The notes below the pieces were generated by a model. That model had not been told where the DNA came from, did not search any database, and saw nothing but the letters and a program-made list of their open reading frames with translations. Positions 10,587-23,316 of a DNA stretch of 64,000 bases are shown here, piece by piece (positions within the stretch are counted from its first letter, which is position 1; each line of letters begins with the position of its first letter). Source of the DNA: Chalciporus piperatus (taxonomy: Eukaryota > Basidiomycota > Agaricomycetes > Boletales > Boletaceae); the NCBI GenBank assembly GCA_038093975.1, contig JBBPTG010000001.1, forward strand, positions 1,240,001 to 1,304,000, in the 5' to 3' direction. A program made the translations under genes and the position numbers.

Positions 10587-12619
10587 ATGGCACTCGCAAC
10601 GCCAGTCAGAACGGGAACAGCGACAGCTGCACCGACGGCGTATCGCACATATCCTCAACAACAGCCTGCTCAGAGAGTAGCTCCAAATATTACAGATGAC
10701 TACGAACGTGAGCGTCTTTCAGTTTGTGCAGGAAAGGTACTGAGCATCGCTGCAGGATGGTACACCGAGCAGGCACCTAACAATCGCATGGTGCTCTCGA
10801 TCTGGTCGGGAATACATGTTGAAATAGGATGGGCACTGGACAGATTGCACAGGCTCTGCACCAACGACCAGTTCATTCTGAAGTCTCTTCCAGGTCTCAC
10901 CGATGCACTCTTCGAATGGCCAGAATGGTATGTCAGGGAAGGCCATCTCGAGTCCGAGAAGTATCCTTTCTTCTCCCTACCTGCAGAGGCGGACAGAAAG
11001 CGCAGACATGCCCTCGAATCCCTCTTCATTCTTCGCAACGCGGCGACAAACGAACCCAACGCTCTCGAACTCGCAGAGTACCGCCGAACGCGCCCTTTGA
11101 TTTACGACACGCTCAACAACCTCGATAGCACAAGTGATACCAACACCGAATTCATTCTCAACATCATTGAGCTTTTGCAAGCAATCTCGTTTAGCATCAT
11201 CCTTCCTCATCCAAATTCTGCGGAGAAGGGTCCACTTCCACCCTTGATCAGGATCGCGGGATATTCGTTGAATCGTACCTTCATCATCACGGCGTTCACG
11301 GCGCTTGTACAGCTCTTCTCTCATCCCTCGAACGTGGCACGGTTGGAAGCAGATTCCCCAGCCCTCTCTGCCGCACTAAAATACCTCCCCTTATTCATGG
11401 ACAAACCCCTCGTCGAAGCGTCTTTGAACTACCTCTATACACACTTTTCGCATCCACCGATGGCAAAAGCATTTCTCCTCCACCCATCCATGCCGAGCAC
11501 TCTCAAAGTGTTGGTCAGTTTGTTACTTGTCGAACAAGTGGAAGAGGAGGTGTCTGTGGATATCACGGGGTCTGTGCGCACAGTCTCTGCGAACACGACC
11601 TTTGTGACGCCAGTTCATGACCTGACAAATGAAGAGCTGGAACTGTTATTGCCCATGCCGGAACCGACGCGCTGTTATGAATGGTATGTTGCAGCATTTG
11701 CATTCTTCCACATATCTTGTTCACGTTGTACGCTAGGATGAAGGCTATGTTCGTCGTGGACCCAGACGGTGAACTAACTCAAGTTGACTTTTGGAACCTC
11801 TATAAAGATGCATTTACGCCACATGTCGAGCGTTTCCCTGTCCTTGTCGCCTCCGATGTGATCAAAAACGTTAACATCGTATTCCCGCAAGCACAAGCCA
11901 TGGTCCTCCCAGGTCCACCCCCGCGATTCGTCGTTCGTGGAGTTAGCCGCAGGAAGGAAACGCAGGCAAGTCAACGATTCAAGTGCCAATGGGACAGATC
12001 CCAGTGCATCGCACCGCCTTTCTCGAGCTCCGGTGAATTGCTTGATCACGTCCTCGAACATATACGTGCTCTAGACGGCACCTCTCCACCTTGTCTCTGG
12101 TCCACTTGCGACGTCGCGCAAGCACCAATAGCTCATTTGAGACTACATGTACTCACGCACATACCAAGCTCGCAATCCCCCGCGAGACACTCTTCACAAG
12201 ATGACCTCGTCACGGTCTCAGGGGACACCGAAACATACCCACTCGTGAACCCTACTCTGCGTCCGCCGCCACCGCCGCGTTCTTCGGCTGTGAAGTACCG
12301 TCGCCCTGCAGTCGATCCTCCATCTTCATCTCTGACAGCGCTACTCATCATTCGCATCCTCTTCCATATATCCTTTGTCGCGACAGATCTGGCACCTAGA
12401 TCGGACGGTGAACGGTTTGGGTTCCCGGGAATAGTCGAGGAGGATGAGGGAGATGCTATCAGCGAGGACTACGGAGGCGAGGTGGAAGGGGAGAGAAGGG
12501 GGCGGAGAGCGTTCATTGGAGTTCGGAGGATGTTGGAGGGTGTTAGGATGCGAGATGAGGCGCTTTTTGGTTGGATTGCTGAGATGGTTGACGCGGCATA
12601 CGATGGACTGTTGCAATGA
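10587..12619 (+). CDS. Rsc9-like subunit of an RSC/SWI-SNF remodeller
   Basis: A helical armadillo-like body (about residues 30-360) is followed by an RFX-type winged-helix segment across the intron (CYEWMKAMFVVDPDGELTQ, then DFWNLYKDAF). C2H2-like elements follow (CQWDRSQC with H-L-DHVLEH, then CLWSTCDV with HLRLHVLTH). This layout matches fungal Rsc9 and animal ARID2, where the RFX region binds DNA within the PBAF/RSC complex. I see no ARID domain at the N-terminus, as in many fungal members. The one intron is 11694-11736. The C-terminal helix is preceded by a Pro/Ser linker. The family is likely; the complex membership is inferred. Confidence 0.8.
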
Positions 12620-12824
12620 ATGGTTTTGTGAGGGACGGTATTAGCTGAAAAAAGTCGACAGTGTTTGGACGTCCATAAGGTTCCTGAACGCTCTCCTAGA
12701 TGTACTGTCACGGTAGTGTATCGTATTCGTATAATTTAAGTTCCAGTTTCGATGGAGAGCCAGTGGAGAGCGTCTATAGACCGCAACTTGAGGTGGATCT
12801 TGTAACTGGTCCAAGTTCTTCGAC

Positions 12825-13475
12825 TCAGACTTGGGGTTTCACAATGCCCTTACTGATTTTGTAGTATACGATCGACGAATCTGCCGAACAGATCGCGACA
12901 TATAGCGCTTCTGGCGGGTCTGCGAGCTGGCTACCCAGTGATGCGAAAGCGTCACGGATCCTAGACGAGCAGATGAAGTCGATAGGGATAGGGATCGATG
13001 CAAAGACGTACCACGACGTGCTCAGGGATTCCGAAAGTGCGCATGGGACGACTATGCTTACTGACGGTGGTTCGCCCGCGGTCTGTCATTCGCGTACCAC
13101 CCAGTTGCGATGGGTTGAACGGAAAGGGTTGCTCGATCAGCTTATACGGGGAGGGTTACACGGTAGGAGCGGGACGCACGAGTGACGGTCGGAGACCTTT
13201 GATAGCTCCTCGTCCGCAATCTGGAAGCTCGAGCACGACGACATCTGTCCATTTCTGTGCTGTACGTTTTGAATCCCGAGATGATTGGTCGATGGAGGAC
13301 GGAGGAGAGACACAAACACGCACCTAATGTCACGTCGTTGTAAGTCTGCATGAGAACACCGGCGGACTTGGGGTATTTGGCGATGAGCTCTGAGAGTTGG
13401 GCATGCTGGAGCTGACGTTGAGTATGGTCTGGGATAGTTCTTGTGTAGAGCACTTACCGACGGATGAGACTGCAT
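12825..13475 (-). CDS. SEN15: tRNA-splicing endonuclease subunit Sen15
   Basis: Five exons rebuilt by frame (13458-13475, 13324-13411, 13180-13259, 13012-13082, 12825-12960) give 130 residues. Features in order: MQSHPS, KYPKSAGVLMQTYNDVTLAQ, KWTDVVVLELPDCGRGAIKG, VSIVVPCALSESLSTSW, and the C-terminal strand pair ALYVAICSADSSIVYYKISK. The final block matches the Sen15 signature (human TSEN15 has a closely similar VYYK strand). Sen15 pairs with a catalytic partner in the heterotetramer that excises introns from pre-tRNA and has no active site of its own. All introns are GT-AG (46-97 bp). Exon lengths fit the frame exactly. Confidence 0.88.
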
Positions 13476-13587
13476 CGTTTGAGGATGGCAAGTGACGAGT
13501 GTCGGACCATACTTGCTAGATTGGTCTTCATAACCGTCATACACTGAACCACCACCTCATCTCACGATCCATACCCTTCCCCACCTC
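13476..13587. promoter_or_regulatory. Bidirectional promoter SEN15/ARMH3-like
   Basis: A 112-bp space between divergent start codons. It must carry both promoters. No clear TATA box is seen. Confidence 0.45.
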
Positions 13588-16219
13588 ATGAATACCTCGC
13601 GAACATTATCGAAACCAAGCTCGAGATATATTACACTAGTGAACAAGCTCTTCCAGGTACGCGTCTACCATGAATCGCATGTAAGCGCTGGTGTCTAACT
13701 CGTGGTTAGGGTCTAAGTCCTGCAAAAATATCACCCAATGACACAGCTCAGCAGTTCTGGCGATCTTTCTTCGCTCTCGAGATCGACCGTGACTTCCTGA
13801 ACAAGTTCATAGCTGCCCTTCCCAAGGACGACTGTCTACATGTACACAAGGTCCGCCTCTTCCCAGTTTGCTTCGTGCACGCTGACTAGCCATGGACGTC
13901 GTCCTGTTAGTAGTCAGTTCTAAACACGTTGTCTGTAACGTGCGTCGGTTTCGCAGCGAGCAGCAAAGAGGACGTGATCATCCGAATACGCGCCGTTCAG
14001 ACACTCTCCATCGTGTTACGAGGCGTGCTGACGAAGAACTTGGGAGGATGGGAGGTTATGGTTGTGTTTGCTGGTGAAGTCAACGAGAGCGACAAGGTGT
14101 TCATGGTGAGCTGCGTTCTGTCTATTGTGGGTCGCTGGTGTACTGACGTACGGGACTATCCTGGGCTATCGCAGGACTTTGTGGAAATGATCGCCGAGGT
14201 TCTTGGGGATGACAAGGCACCTGGTACACATTTGACACGTCTGCTTCATGTAATGATGCTGATACACCCATTCTAAAGCTACACTACGACACCAGGTCCT
14301 TCAGCTGGCTGTGGTATATACGAGCAGCATCGGCCAACTCAGCCCAGGCGCTTACATGCTCCGCAGAGACCTCTTCCCTCCCATAGTGAACGCAAGTTGA
14401 CAACACTGCTGTCGTAGTCATATCGCTTTGACTTACTGGTCTCATAGCTCATCAAATCCCCCGAAACAGAACGTTTTGCGTTCGAAGCGACCCTTTTGCT
14501 TTCCCTTCTCGCCAATTTTCATAGATCTGATGCTGCAAAGTTGAACCCATACCTTCAGCATATTCGGGACACCATTGATATAGAATTCATGAAGAAGATA
14601 TGTTGGGCTGCAAATTTTGCTTGTGATGCCGCTGTCAAGTACGCTTTCACCTGGTCCTTTGGTATTGGCGACTGATCGTTGGCTAATGGTCATATGCAGG
14701 GCCTATCAAGAGATATCTGATGATTCAATACCGACGTTCGCGAAAACGGTTGGAACGTTGATCACGTCCTTGCGGCCGGATCGTGCATTGTCCTCGCAAC
14801 CCCTCGATCCACCTCGTGAATTGTTCAAAAACCAGTAAGTATCTCGCAGGATGCATTCGCCATTTGACCAGCCAGATCGACTGTAGGCCTATAGAAGCTA
14901 GTGTTTCCCTCCTCCCCCTCTTCGAGTTTCTCTTCTTCAACCCGCGCTTCACCCAGGTCTTCATGGACGGAACTCATTCTGACAACGGAACAAACCAGTC
15001 AAAAATTCCACCTCTTTCTTATAGCATTCTATCTTTATCGTCGTATTTATTGACGCATGGGACGTCGTCGTCTTCTCCGCGAGCGATGGGGTATGCTAAT
15101 CTCGCGATGAACCTGTTGTTAGTTATGTCTGAGAACCCGGGAGTGATGGATATATTTTGTGGGGAATCCGTGCAGCCTCTCCGGCTCTGTCGTCAGGTAT
15201 ATCACTCTTCCAAAATCAGCGAAAGATTGTTTGCTGATGTTCATGCATAGAGAATGCCCTTGTTGTCTCCCCCAACATCCAGGCGACCTCCGGTTGGCGC
15301 ACTGCTGGATTGCTGCGTTCTATGGCTGCGACATAACTTGCATAAACGTCTGGAGGTATACACTTTCACGTGCGTCCACTCATCCCGAGTTCTGTGAAAC
15401 CGTCTTGACCCATGTGCAGGACATGCATATGGATATGTCATCGTGTGACTTGGTATTTACACAAGGTACGGGTGCGATTAGGTAGGCTGAGAGTTCCGGA
15501 CACGTGGGTGCCTTGGTAACGCGTTCACAGACTACGAATGGTTGGAGCTTTGGAAAGCGATCATCGCGTTGCTTGCGTTCCTGGCCAGCAAACTGGATCA
15601 CCTGACTACGACAGGTGGTGTGGAGAGGCTGATTCAAGAGGTGAGAGATCCCAAGGCCAAGTCTCGTGGGATGAGAGTCATGAGACTGGCAATCTCCACA
15701 GACGGTCCGTTTAATAGATTTTACGCTATCGAGAGCGGAAGGTCTCTTACCGACGCCTGGGGATATCCATTTATTCATCGTGGGTCACCTTTGACGTCTC
15801 ACGAGCCTGGTTTGACGTGTTATAGTACGAGTTGGTGCGATCTTCCAACGTGTTTCGCAAGCAGACAGTGGTTCTGCAAACGCTCGCACAACCAGGGTCA
15901 GACCGGAGAACGTCGCTTCGGTCCGACTCTGTGTCCAAATCCCTGAAGCGTGTGTTGGGTGTTATCTCGTACTACGAAGGCCAGCTATCGGCGAGTACCG
16001 CGCGAACGGCCAGGGATTCACTTCGTGTCGTTGCCAAGCTCGTAGAGAAGGATGGCGTGCATGGGTTGCACGACAGAGATGGAGATGACGACCAAGTGTG
16101 AGTTGATTGGCCGATTGTCATTCACTAATTCCGTTGACCCTGGATACAGGAACCGGGGAGAGGACGTGATTGGGTTCATTCGTTACGGTGCCTCGGATGC
16201 GATGTCTTTGATGCCTTAA
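13588..16219 (+). CDS. ARMH3/C10orf76-like armadillo protein (DUF1741)
   Basis: Many short exons encode an all-helical protein. Recognisable blocks are LVNKLFQG...FWRSFFALEIDR near the start, VIIRIRAVQTLSIVLRGV, then ERFAFEATLLLSLLANFHRS, AVVYTSSIGQLSPGAYMLRR, SYSILSLSSYLLTHG, and near the end ELWKAIIALLAFLASKLDHL. This order matches the DUF1741 family. Human ARMH3 works at the Golgi with GBF1 and PI4KB; the fungal role is inferred. The start is the ATG at 13588 (MNTSRTLSK). The stop is TAA at 16217. Introns seen include one after LFQ (about 13657-13709) and others around 14107, 14249 and 14837. I did not fix every junction, so the exon map in 15200-15540 is approximate. Confidence 0.75.
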
Positions 16220-16874
16220 TCGCTGGACATGAGAGCGGGAGTGAGCGGACCTAAACAGGCTAAACTGCAGTATTTGGGAGGTGTTGGCACGAGATTACCA
16301 CGGCACCCCGCTTCCGTGTTTGCGACCTCATTTAGGCTTATAGTACCCAAACCCTCAGGCTCTAGAGTGCAAAAAGTTGGTGGACAGCATGTAAAAAGCG
16401 CCAATAATTAGCAGCCTTGAGCCAGCGTTCGTCTCGGTGCCTCGGTTGCACAGCTTGATAAAAGGTTAATTGTCCGGAAATGACGTGTAGAAGATCGAGC
16501 GGGCTATTTGCCATATAAGGAAGGTGAAAAAAGTTTTTCACTGTATGGGTGGACCGAGTCGAGCGTCCCCGAGTGCATGGAGATTTGGATGATAATGAAA
16601 GTTGAATTCGACCAGGACGACGTCGAGATCGTCGAGAAAACGTGACCCAATGTATCGAAAACAAGAACAGGGATTTCTCGAGAAAATGCACAGATCCAGT
16701 TCCGGACGAGACCGCGTGTCTTATCGGACGTTCTCAGCCGTATACACGAGAGCGTAATCGACTCGGTGAATGGAACCTGGCTCGGTGAATATCATCACCT
16801 ATATCTCTTCTTTATTTTCCATCCCTTCCTCTCTCACCCGAGTCATCATCTCCAGTCTCTGGTCTGTCTCGCCA
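16220..16874. promoter_or_regulatory. Promoter region of the P-protein gene
   Basis: This space lies between co-oriented genes. The last 120 bp is pyrimidine-rich (CTCTTC, TCCCTTCCTCTC), typical of fungal core promoters and 5' UTRs. No gene or repeat was found. Confidence 0.45.
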
Positions 16875-19800
16875 ATGGCTGCCTTGCGTTCCGCATCTGC
16901 CCTCAGGCTATCCCTCCTCTGGTCTGTCCCGAAGCGCGCTCCTTTCCAGTCCAGATGCCTCGCAACAGCAAAGGCACCGAGCAGTCTGTTCGACTCGCTC
17001 GACACCTTCACCGACAGGCATGTTGGTCCCGACGAGCATGAAACCGCCTTCATGCTCTCCAAGCTGGGTTACGAGTCAATGGAGTCTTTCTTGTCCGCGA
17101 CGATTCCTCCCAAGATCCGCATCGCCGAAACGACCATCAGCGATGCTTCCATGCCCGCTCTGAGTGAGTCGCAACTCCAGGCACGCGCCAAGGCACTCGG
17201 AAAGGAGAACCTCCAGTTCAAGAGCTACATCGGCATGGGCTACCACAACGCCGTCGTTCCTCCCGTCGTCCTGCGGAATGTGAGCATTCCGCAATTGCGC
17301 CGTTCGCACACCATTTGACATGCCCACAGGTCATGGAAAATCCCGCTTGGTATACTCCGTACACGCCGTACCAGCCAGAGATAGCCCAAGGTGAGGTCTC
17401 GCGACCGATCCTCCCGAATCCCGACGCTAATTCCGGTAATAGGCCGTCTTGAGTCACTTGTCAACTATCAGACGATGATCATGTCATTGACTGCCATGGA
17501 TATTGCAAATGCTTCCCTTTTGGACGAAGCGACCGCTGCCGCGGAGGGCATGGTCATGGCCTATGTCCACTCCGGTCAGAAGAAGAAAACATTTTTCGTT
17601 GATAAGGCCGTCCTTCCTCAGACTACTTCCGTCCTTCGCACCCGCGCGAAAGGGTTCGGTATCCGTCTTGTTATCGGCGACGCCGCCACCGCACTCAACG
17701 ATGCCGAGTTGCGTGCTGATCTCTCTGGTGTTCTTCTCCAATATCCCGACGTCAACGGCCAAATCTCTGACTACCGTGAACTGGCCAATGAAATCCACGC
17801 GAGCGGGGCACTTGTCGTCTGCGCGACCGATCTTCTTGCTTTGACCTTGCTGACACCACCGGGCGAGTGGGGAGCTGACATCGTTCTGGGCAACTCTGCG
17901 CGATTCGGTGTACCAGCGGGTTATGGAGGTCCTCACGGTGCCTTCTTCGCTGTCACGGATAGTCTGAAGAGGAAGATGCCCGGTCGCTTGATTGGGCGTA
18001 GCAAGGACACCATGGGCAACCCCGCATACAGGCTGGCTTTACAAAGTGAGTGGGATCATAGGGTCGTTTACGGAAGCTCACGTCCACGTTTAGCTCGAGA
18101 GCAACATATCCGCCGAGAGAAGGCTACTAGCAACATTTGCACTAGCCAGGCTCTCCTAGCCAACATGGCGGCCATGTATGCTGTCTACCATGGCCCAGTC
18201 GGTCTGACCCGTATCGCCAAGAAAGTCCATTTCTTCACCCAACTCTTGTGCGACAGTGTCGAGCGTCTCGGATTCAAGGTCGTTAATGACGCTTACTTTG
18301 ATACCTTGACTATCGACGTGTCTCCCGTCTGCAAGAACGCAGAGGTCGTACACGCTGCCGCTGCACTCAAGTTCATCAATCTCCGGAGAGTCGACGGTAC
18401 CCACGTCGGTGTCAGCCTCGACGAGTCGGTCTCTCATGAAGACCTTAAGACATTGGTCAACATCTTCGCTATAGCTGCTTCAGGGTCTGCAGATGTACTT
18501 GCGAGCATCTCTGAACCCACTGGCACTGCCGTTCCTTCGTCACTTGCTCGTACATCAACGTTCCTCCCTCACAAGGTGTTCAACACGCACCATTCCGAGA
18601 CGGAGATGCTCCGCTACATCTTCCATCTTGCATCCAAAGACCTGGGCCTCGTCCATGCCATGATTCCTCTCGGTAGCTGCACCATGAAGCTGAACAGCAC
18701 GTCTAGCATGATTCCTTTGACATGGCCAGAGTTTGGTGGTGTGCACCCTTTTGCTCCGGCTGACCAGGTGAAGGGGTACAAGAAGATCATCAGGGTATCT
18801 ATTATCGTGATTTGAGTGCTGCACACGAGACTGATGATGAGGGTAGGAACTCGAAGCAGACCTTTGCAAGATCACCGGATTCCACTCATGCTCCGTTCAA
18901 CCCAATTCGGGAGCTGCTGGTGAATATACAGGGCTGACCGTCATCCGCGCGTACCACGAGTCCCGCGGTGAGAGTCACCGTGATATTTGTTTGATCCCTT
19001 TGAGCGCTCATGGTACCAACCCCGCGGTATGCTCCCATCGGTGTATGAAATACCGCCCAGCTGATCTTGGTGTTATAGTCTGCTGTCATGGCCGGATTGA
19101 AGGTTGTCCCAGTCAAGACGCATGTCGATGGAAACCTCGACCTCGAAGATCTCAAGTCCAAGGCTGAGAAGCACAAGGACAACCTCGCTGCGTTCATGGT
19201 GCGTTTCCGGCATTTCCCACACTCCGTCCGTATACCTAAATTGGTGACCCAACTAGATCACCTACCCATCGACATTTGGTGTCTTCGAATCTGGCGTCGC
19301 AGATGCCTGCAAGATCATCCATGAGAATGGTGGGCAGGTCTACTTGGACGGTGCGAACTTGAACGCACAGGTTGGTTTGACGAACCCCGCCGTTTGTGGT
19401 GGAGATGTTTGCCATCTTAACCTGCACAAGACCTTTGCGATGTAAGCGTCTATTACTGCTTGGCGAAAACGGTTCTAATGTTATTGCTAGTCCCCATGGT
19501 GGTGGTGGACCAGGTGTCGGGTGAGTTATGATGATCTAATAGACGTAAATTCCTTCTGATCTGTCCCCTTGTAGACCCATCTGTGTCGCCGAGCATCTCG
19601 CTCCATTCCTTCCTTCTCACCCCCTAGTTCAAACTGGTGGTGACAAGGCTATCGATGCCGTTTCTGCTGGACCTTTCGGCAGCGCTTCCATTCTGTTGAT
19701 TTCTTGGGCCTACATCAAGATGTTGGGCGGCAATGGTCTATCTCAATCGACCAACATAGCTCTCCTCAACGCAAACTACATGGCCCAGAGACTTGCTGGT

Positions 19801-20575
19801 CACTATACCCTCCGATTCAAGAACACCAACGGACGTGTCGCACATGAGCTTTTGATTGATCTTGCAGAATTCGATAAATCTGCTGGGTTGAAGGTCACCG
19901 ACTTCGCCAAGAGGTTGCAGGTAAGACGACCACTAATTTCGTCACAATGTGAAACTGAATTAGTGGATGATAGGACTACGGATTCCACCCACCGACATGC
20001 TCTTGGCCCATTTCAACCTGTATGCTCATCGAGCCCACCGAGTCCGAAACACTCGAGGAGATAGATAGGTTGGTACACATATCGTCATGTCCATGATGCC
20101 AATTTGGGCTCAACTGCCGACCACAGATTCTGTGATGCCATGATCCAAATCCGCAAGGAAGTCGATGATATCATTTCAGGCAAACAACCCAAAGACAAGA
20201 ACCTCCTCAGAAACGCACCTCACCCCCTTTCTGCCATTGTTTTGTCCGACAAGGAATGGAACCGGTGGGTTTATTTGCTTTTTTGTGCAATGTATCGAGA
20301 CTTATCGCCGCGGTAGTCCATACTCGCGGGAGGAAGCAGCCTACCCCATGCCCTGGCTGCGCGAGAAGAAGTTCTGGCCGACAGTCTCCCGCATTGACGA
20401 CGGTCAGTATTTTTCATCCTGTTCTTGCAGCTCCGACTAATTGGTATCCGTTGTAGCCTACGGTGACCTCAACCTTGTCGTATGTTTCAGCTTTTCACTA
20501 TTACCTGATCGCCGTCACTGACGTGTTATTCTCCAGTGTGACTGCCCCTCGGTCGAGGAGCTGGCATCCTCTTAA
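16875..20575 (+). CDS. GCV2: Glycine dehydrogenase (decarboxylating), P-protein
   Basis: This is the PLP enzyme of the mitochondrial glycine cleavage system. It decarboxylates glycine and loads the aminomethyl group on the H-protein. The N-terminus is Arg/Ser/Leu-rich without acids ([20 protein letters not shown]), a mitochondrial targeting signal. Conserved blocks: [79 protein letters not shown], and the PLP-lysine motif [18 protein letters not shown] (about 19420-19520), then [10 protein letters not shown]. Introns include 17280-17329, 17391-17442, 18046-18093, 18795-18846, 19027-19078, 19199-19256, 19442-19490, 19521-19574, 19921-19973, 20069-20126 and 20265-20316, plus two short ones near the end. 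The start at 16875 fits the targeting signal. The gene is complete. Confidence 0.96.
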
Positions 20576-20767
20576 ACGCCATCCGTGTCGACCTTTCCGA
20601 CATATTTATTACCTTTATACCTTCCTCCTAGACGCTTCATACTCGGGTTTTATAATGGGTTTCTTTGCTTCTCGAGCAGATCTCGGCCTCACACGCGTCA
20701 TGTTCAACCACACGCTTTGTATGATATACCATCCGCATTTGCCAATTCGATGACACTTTACGATTAA

Positions 20768-23113
20768 TTATACTTCCTCTAAGTACGGTTCGTGGCGTGC
20801 AACAACTCTCCGGCGGCCGGGCTTTATAATAAACCCATTAAGGTCGGACGGTAAGCTGGCCCACAGTTCTGGGAGATACCGTTGTAAGCGCATAGCGACC
20901 TCGTCCTGCTGGTTCGTCCTCGTCGCAAACGACAGGAGCACCTGTACAGTCTCCGCGTTCGGCTTGACGTCCTTGTGCTTCTTCTTCCCCATCTCCATAC
21001 AAACAAACTTGACCGCATCGTTCAACATCCCATTCCGACACATACACTCCACGTACGCGTTCCAGTTACCCATGTTAAAGGGGAAAGACCGCTCAAAGAG
21101 CTTCTTGACGACCTGTTCCGCAAGTGGCCACGAGTTGGCAAATCCGCATGCGTCGAGGATGATCGAGACGCTCGCGTTGTCGTACGTCTCGCTGACGAGG
21201 AGAATCTCCCAAACTCTGTAGGCCTCCACGAAGAGACCGACTCGCTGGTATGAATCCATGAGTTGGTTCCAGAGGATGGTATCTGGCGTGATGGACGGAT
21301 CGAGGGTAAGGTGGTCATGCACCCTACGCACGGCTGCGGCGAGTCTGAGGGTATCTTCTTCGCTCGCGTCTTCAGCGAGCTGAGCGAGGCGCCTGAGGAG
21401 GGAAGCATAAACCAGGGGAGGGATCTCTAACCCTGCCCGACGCATGTCTTTGACGATCTCAAAGTAATGCCATATGGGCATGGCAGACTTGTTTTTGAAG
21501 GAAAGGCGGGACATGGTGTGAAGGATCCATTTGTACCCTTTGAACCCGATGTTCTTGGGATCTTCGTTCCCCATCACTTTGCGATAGGCCTCGAGAGCAT
21601 CGTCGTGGTTGGAAGAACAACGTATGCCCAAGACGACGAGCGAAGCGGTGGTGACACGCTTATCGGGTTCGATGCCTCTCGCTTCCATGTCAGCAAGCAG
21701 ATCTACCGCGAGTTGGGAATACTTTTGAACATCGACGGAGTTTGCCATGGCGCGGAGGAGGGTGCCGTACAGGTAAGCATCCGGTCCAGAGGAATGTGGA
21801 TGAGCCCAGGATGGGGTAGTAGGGTTGATGGGGGATGAGGAAGGATACGCTTGCGACAGGTCGCGATACAGCTCGAGTGCCTGGTCAATAAAACTGTCGT
21901 TATCGCTCTGGAAGGCGGAATCGCATAGAACAGCAACGAGAGGCTGAACGAGCGCGGCCTCGGGTTTTAATCCACGCGACTTGAATTGCTGGTAGATCGA
22001 ATGCGCACTGGCGAGGTCGTTCGACCGGACAGCGTTGCCGATAAGAATCGACCATTGTGCAGGACCTGTCTTCATCTGAAAAACTTCCTCCAATTGCTCT
22101 AGGTCGGCGGCCTCGCAACTGGAGCGTAGTAATACGCTGAGTGTATGCCGCGTGATCTTGTACCCCTCCCTTCGCAACTCGTCACAAAGCGTGATCGCCG
22201 ATGCCATCCCGCAGGTTTGAACCTCGTTCTCCAACTCCTCCTCCCACACTACTTGCTCAGCCGTGGACTCGACGACACGTTTACTGAATCGTCTCTCGAA
22301 CTCTTCCTTCACCCGAGCAGCCTGTTCCGGTTCCTTCAACTTCATAAAGCCCTCGAAAAGCATATCCGCAAGGCTTGGGTCGTAGCGGAAGGCATAGCCG
22401 TCTATTCGATCGAAGGCGCTATAAAATTCGCCGACGGTAGCACCCGAGTTGAACAATGCCCTAAAGAAGACCCTGAAGGTGGAGCTGTTTGGTTTACGCC
22501 CGGTGTGAACCATCTGGGACATGGCATGTCGGATCACTTTGGGTTGACCCGTATCCGCGCAATAGTTTAGAAACGTGTGCCAGTGCTCGAGATATGGTCG
22601 GACGTTGCCCGGCTTTTCTTGCATTTGACTGAGCCAGTTGAGAACGGTCTGGACGTTGCCGTTCTTCATCAACCCCTGCAGGATATGACTGTGAACGTCG
22701 GCATCGACGCGAAGACCGCATAGAGGAGTGAGTTGACCAAGTATCCTCTCGATTAATGCCAGGTCCTGCGGTCGTGCAGAGATTGCGAGACTGCCGAGGA
22801 TGGGCATGACTTCATCACTTGACAAGACTGGGTTGTCCGTGGGTGTCTCCGGCAGAGAGCTAAGCACCTCGTTGATATGAGAGTGAATCATGGTCAATTT
22901 GATGGGTGGAGACCGCGGCCTGTCACCGGCATGGTTGGCGGAAGGTGCGGAACGGGACATGAATCTCGTGTGCGTCGTGGTGAGCCATTTCCTGATGTCC
23001 GGAGAGACGGTGGTTCGATGTCTAGCTTTGGGTGCCGTCGAACGGAGAGCTGCAGAACGGTGAACGCTGATCGCGAGACGTTCTAGATGAGAAGAAGCGC
23101 GGCAAAGGGACAT
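20768..23113 (-). CDS. Mitochondrial pentatricopeptide repeat (PPR) protein
   Basis: A single uninterrupted 781-codon frame. The first 60 residues are Arg/Ser/His-rich (MSLCRASSHLERLAISVHRS), fitting mitochondrial import. The body is made of 35-residue helical pairs, for example HILQGLMKNGNVQTVLNWLS, LADMLFEGFMKLKEPEQAAR, YLYGTLLRAMANSVD and NAYVECMCRNGMLNDAVKFV. PPR proteins bind organellar RNA and control its processing or translation. I cannot name the RNA target or an ortholog. The lack of introns is unusual next to intron-rich neighbours. It is convergent with GCV2 (192 bp between stops) and divergent from SSS1. Confidence 0.82.
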   Translation of the reverse strand: MSLCRASSHLERLAISVHRSAALRSTAPKARHRTTVSPDIRKWLTTTHTRFMSRSAPSANHAGDRPRSPPIKLTMIHSHINEVLSSLPETPTDNPVLSSDEVMPILGSLAISARPQDLALIERILGQLTPLCGLRVDADVHSHILQGLMKNGNVQTVLNWLSQMQEKPGNVRPYLEHWHTFLNYCADTGQPKVIRHAMSQMVHTGRKPNSSTFRVFFRALFNSGATVGEFYSAFDRIDGYAFRYDPSLADMLFEGFMKLKEPEQAARVKEEFERRFSKRVVESTAEQVVWEEELENEVQTCGMASAITLCDELRREGYKITRHTLSVLLRSSCEAADLEQLEEVFQMKTGPAQWSILIGNAVRSNDLASAHSIYQQFKSRGLKPEAALVQPLVAVLCDSAFQSDNDSFIDQALELYRDLSQAYPSSSPINPTTPSWAHPHSSGPDAYLYGTLLRAMANSVDVQKYSQLAVDLLADMEARGIEPDKRVTTASLVVLGIRCSSNHDDALEAYRKVMGNEDPKNIGFKGYKWILHTMSRLSFKNKSAMPIWHYFEIVKDMRRAGLEIPPLVYASLLRRLAQLAEDASEEDTLRLAAAVRRVHDHLTLDPSITPDTILWNQLMDSYQRVGLFVEAYRVWEILLVSETYDNASVSIILDACGFANSWPLAEQVVKKLFERSFPFNMGNWNAYVECMCRNGMLNDAVKFVCMEMGKKKHKDVKPNAETVQVLLSFATRTNQQDEVAMRLQRYLPELWASLPSDLNGFIIKPGRRRVVARHEPYLEEV

Positions 23114-23316
23114 TCATGCGTTCAGAGGTCGTCTGCGCGTCCCACAGCTCGCTGGGATTGGACTCTTTAGCACGCAGGACTCGTATGCTGTCGGACAGAG
23201 ACGTTACCTTGCTTGGTGAGTCCGGAATGCTTGAGACAAAAATCGTGGGAAGCTGCATTCATTAGGACACGTCTGCTTGAACTCGCGAAGTTCAAACGTC
23301 GACTCAAACCACCAAC
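23114..23316. promoter_or_regulatory. Bidirectional promoter PPR/SSS1
   Basis: 203 bp between divergent ATGs. No named motif recognised. Confidence 0.45.
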
